In this document: positions 42,979 through 43,200 of the stretch, piece by piece
How the letters are laid out: each line of letters begins with the position of its first letter
How positions within the stretch are numbered: position 1 is the stretch's first letter
Source of the DNA: Gilliamella sp. wkB171
GTDB lineage: Bacteria; Pseudomonadota; Gammaproteobacteria; Enterobacterales; Orbaceae
Assembly: GCF_001693755.1 (NCBI RefSeq)
Contig: NZ_LYST01000019.1
Coordinates: 1 to 43,200 of the forward strand
DNA length: 43,200 bases
Direction: 5' to 3'
Position numbers and translations under genes: made by a program
The notes under the pieces: generated by a model
Told to the model about the DNA's origin: nothing
Databases searched by the model: none
The model's input: only the letters and a program-made list of their open reading frames with translations

Positions 42979-43200
42979 ATGTTGAAACGCATTATTACCG
43001 TCATCAGTTTAGTAATACTTATTACCGGTTGCCATACCTCACGTAACACTAACCGAGTTGACCCCAATTTACCCAAAAAACCTTACGCTGAATGGCGTAT
43101 TGGTGGTCGTTATCCACTCTACTTTCAATCAACAGTTTTTTCAACCATGGTAAAAACCCAATCCAATAAATATAAAATTATTAATATCGCTGCTGGGGGT
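42979..43200 (+). CDS. DUF2931 family lipoprotein, copy 3 (cut by window end)
   Basis: The first 74 codons of a third copy, matching copy 2 through SRNTNRV and on to NIAAGG. The gene continues beyond the right edge, so the number of copies and the end of the array cannot be seen. Confidence 0.85.
   Translation, partial: MLKRIITVISLVILITGCHTSRNTNRVDPNLPKKPYAEWRIGGRYPLYFQSTVFSTMVKTQSNKYKIINIAAGG

Larger units (their letters stand above)
41207..43200 (+). repeat. 860-bp tandem repeat array, at least three units
   Basis: Units start at GATTGGCAACGGCTC: unit 1 at 41207-42066, unit 2 at 42067-42926, unit 3 from 42927 past the window end. The period is exactly 860 bp. Each unit holds the end of an effector remnant, a ribosome binding site, a DUF2931 lipoprotein gene and about 76 bp of spacer. 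The only differences I see between units 1 and 2 in the compared start of the gene are CTTCACGTATC versus CCTCACGTAAC and CTAAAAAA versus CCAAAAAA. Unit 3 agrees with unit 2 as far as it is visible. Confidence 0.95.

Overview
The window looks like chromosome from a low-GC gammaproteobacterium. Gene content and order are enterobacteria-like (fieF next to pfkA, yjiX-yjiA, trxA and rho divergent from rhlB, proteins close to E. coli PfkA, MurA, Can, NrdD, Gnd, Rho, GlnB and AroF), but the DNA is AT-rich and a type VI secretion (T6SS) island is present. An Orbaceae gut symbiont such as Gilliamella fits best. That placement is inferred from recognised proteins, not from a search.

Layout. 1-260: leader and two promoters of an rRNA operon transcribed leftward out of the window. 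465-2367: a small secreted protein, an acyltransferase-3 membrane protein and a short GNAT protein. 2660-6503: leftward housekeeping genes pfkA, fieF, yajL, murA. 6795-10016: rightward yjiX, yjiA, a FAD oxidoreductase and carbonic anhydrase can. 10029-16563: leftward anaerobic ribonucleotide reductase (nrdDG, with two NrdR-type boxes), gnd, rho and trxA. 16725-22811: rhlB, tfoX/sxy, a secreted protein, nadE-glnB and aroB.

22909-29339 is an accessory metabolic module. A divergent LysR regulator faces a tightly overlapping leftward operon encoding a small FMN_red flavoprotein, an 818-residue three-domain flavoreductase (FMN_red, FMN_bind with a flavinylation motif, fumarate-reductase-like FAD domain) and an OFA-type MFS transporter. 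A signal-less ApbE flavin transferase lies just beyond the regulator. The fumarate-reductase active site keeps the proton donor and one carboxylate clamp but has lost the residues for the second carboxylate. This suggests a soluble NAD(P)H-dependent reductase of an unsaturated monocarboxylate (acrylate or cinnamate type) with its own uptake, regulation and cofactor attachment.

29658-34697 holds aroF, with three TyrR-type boxes upstream, convergent with purL.

34984 to the right edge is a T6SS VgrG effector/immunity island without other T6SS structural genes in view. It has a VgrG with a variable C-terminal extension, a predicted caspase/CHAT-like cysteine-protease effector, two tandem membrane-anchored Sel1-like putative immunity proteins, and at least three copies of an 860-bp tandem unit, each carrying a DUF2931 lipoprotein gene. 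The array runs off the window. The island and the flavoreductase module are the two regions most likely to hold undescribed biology.
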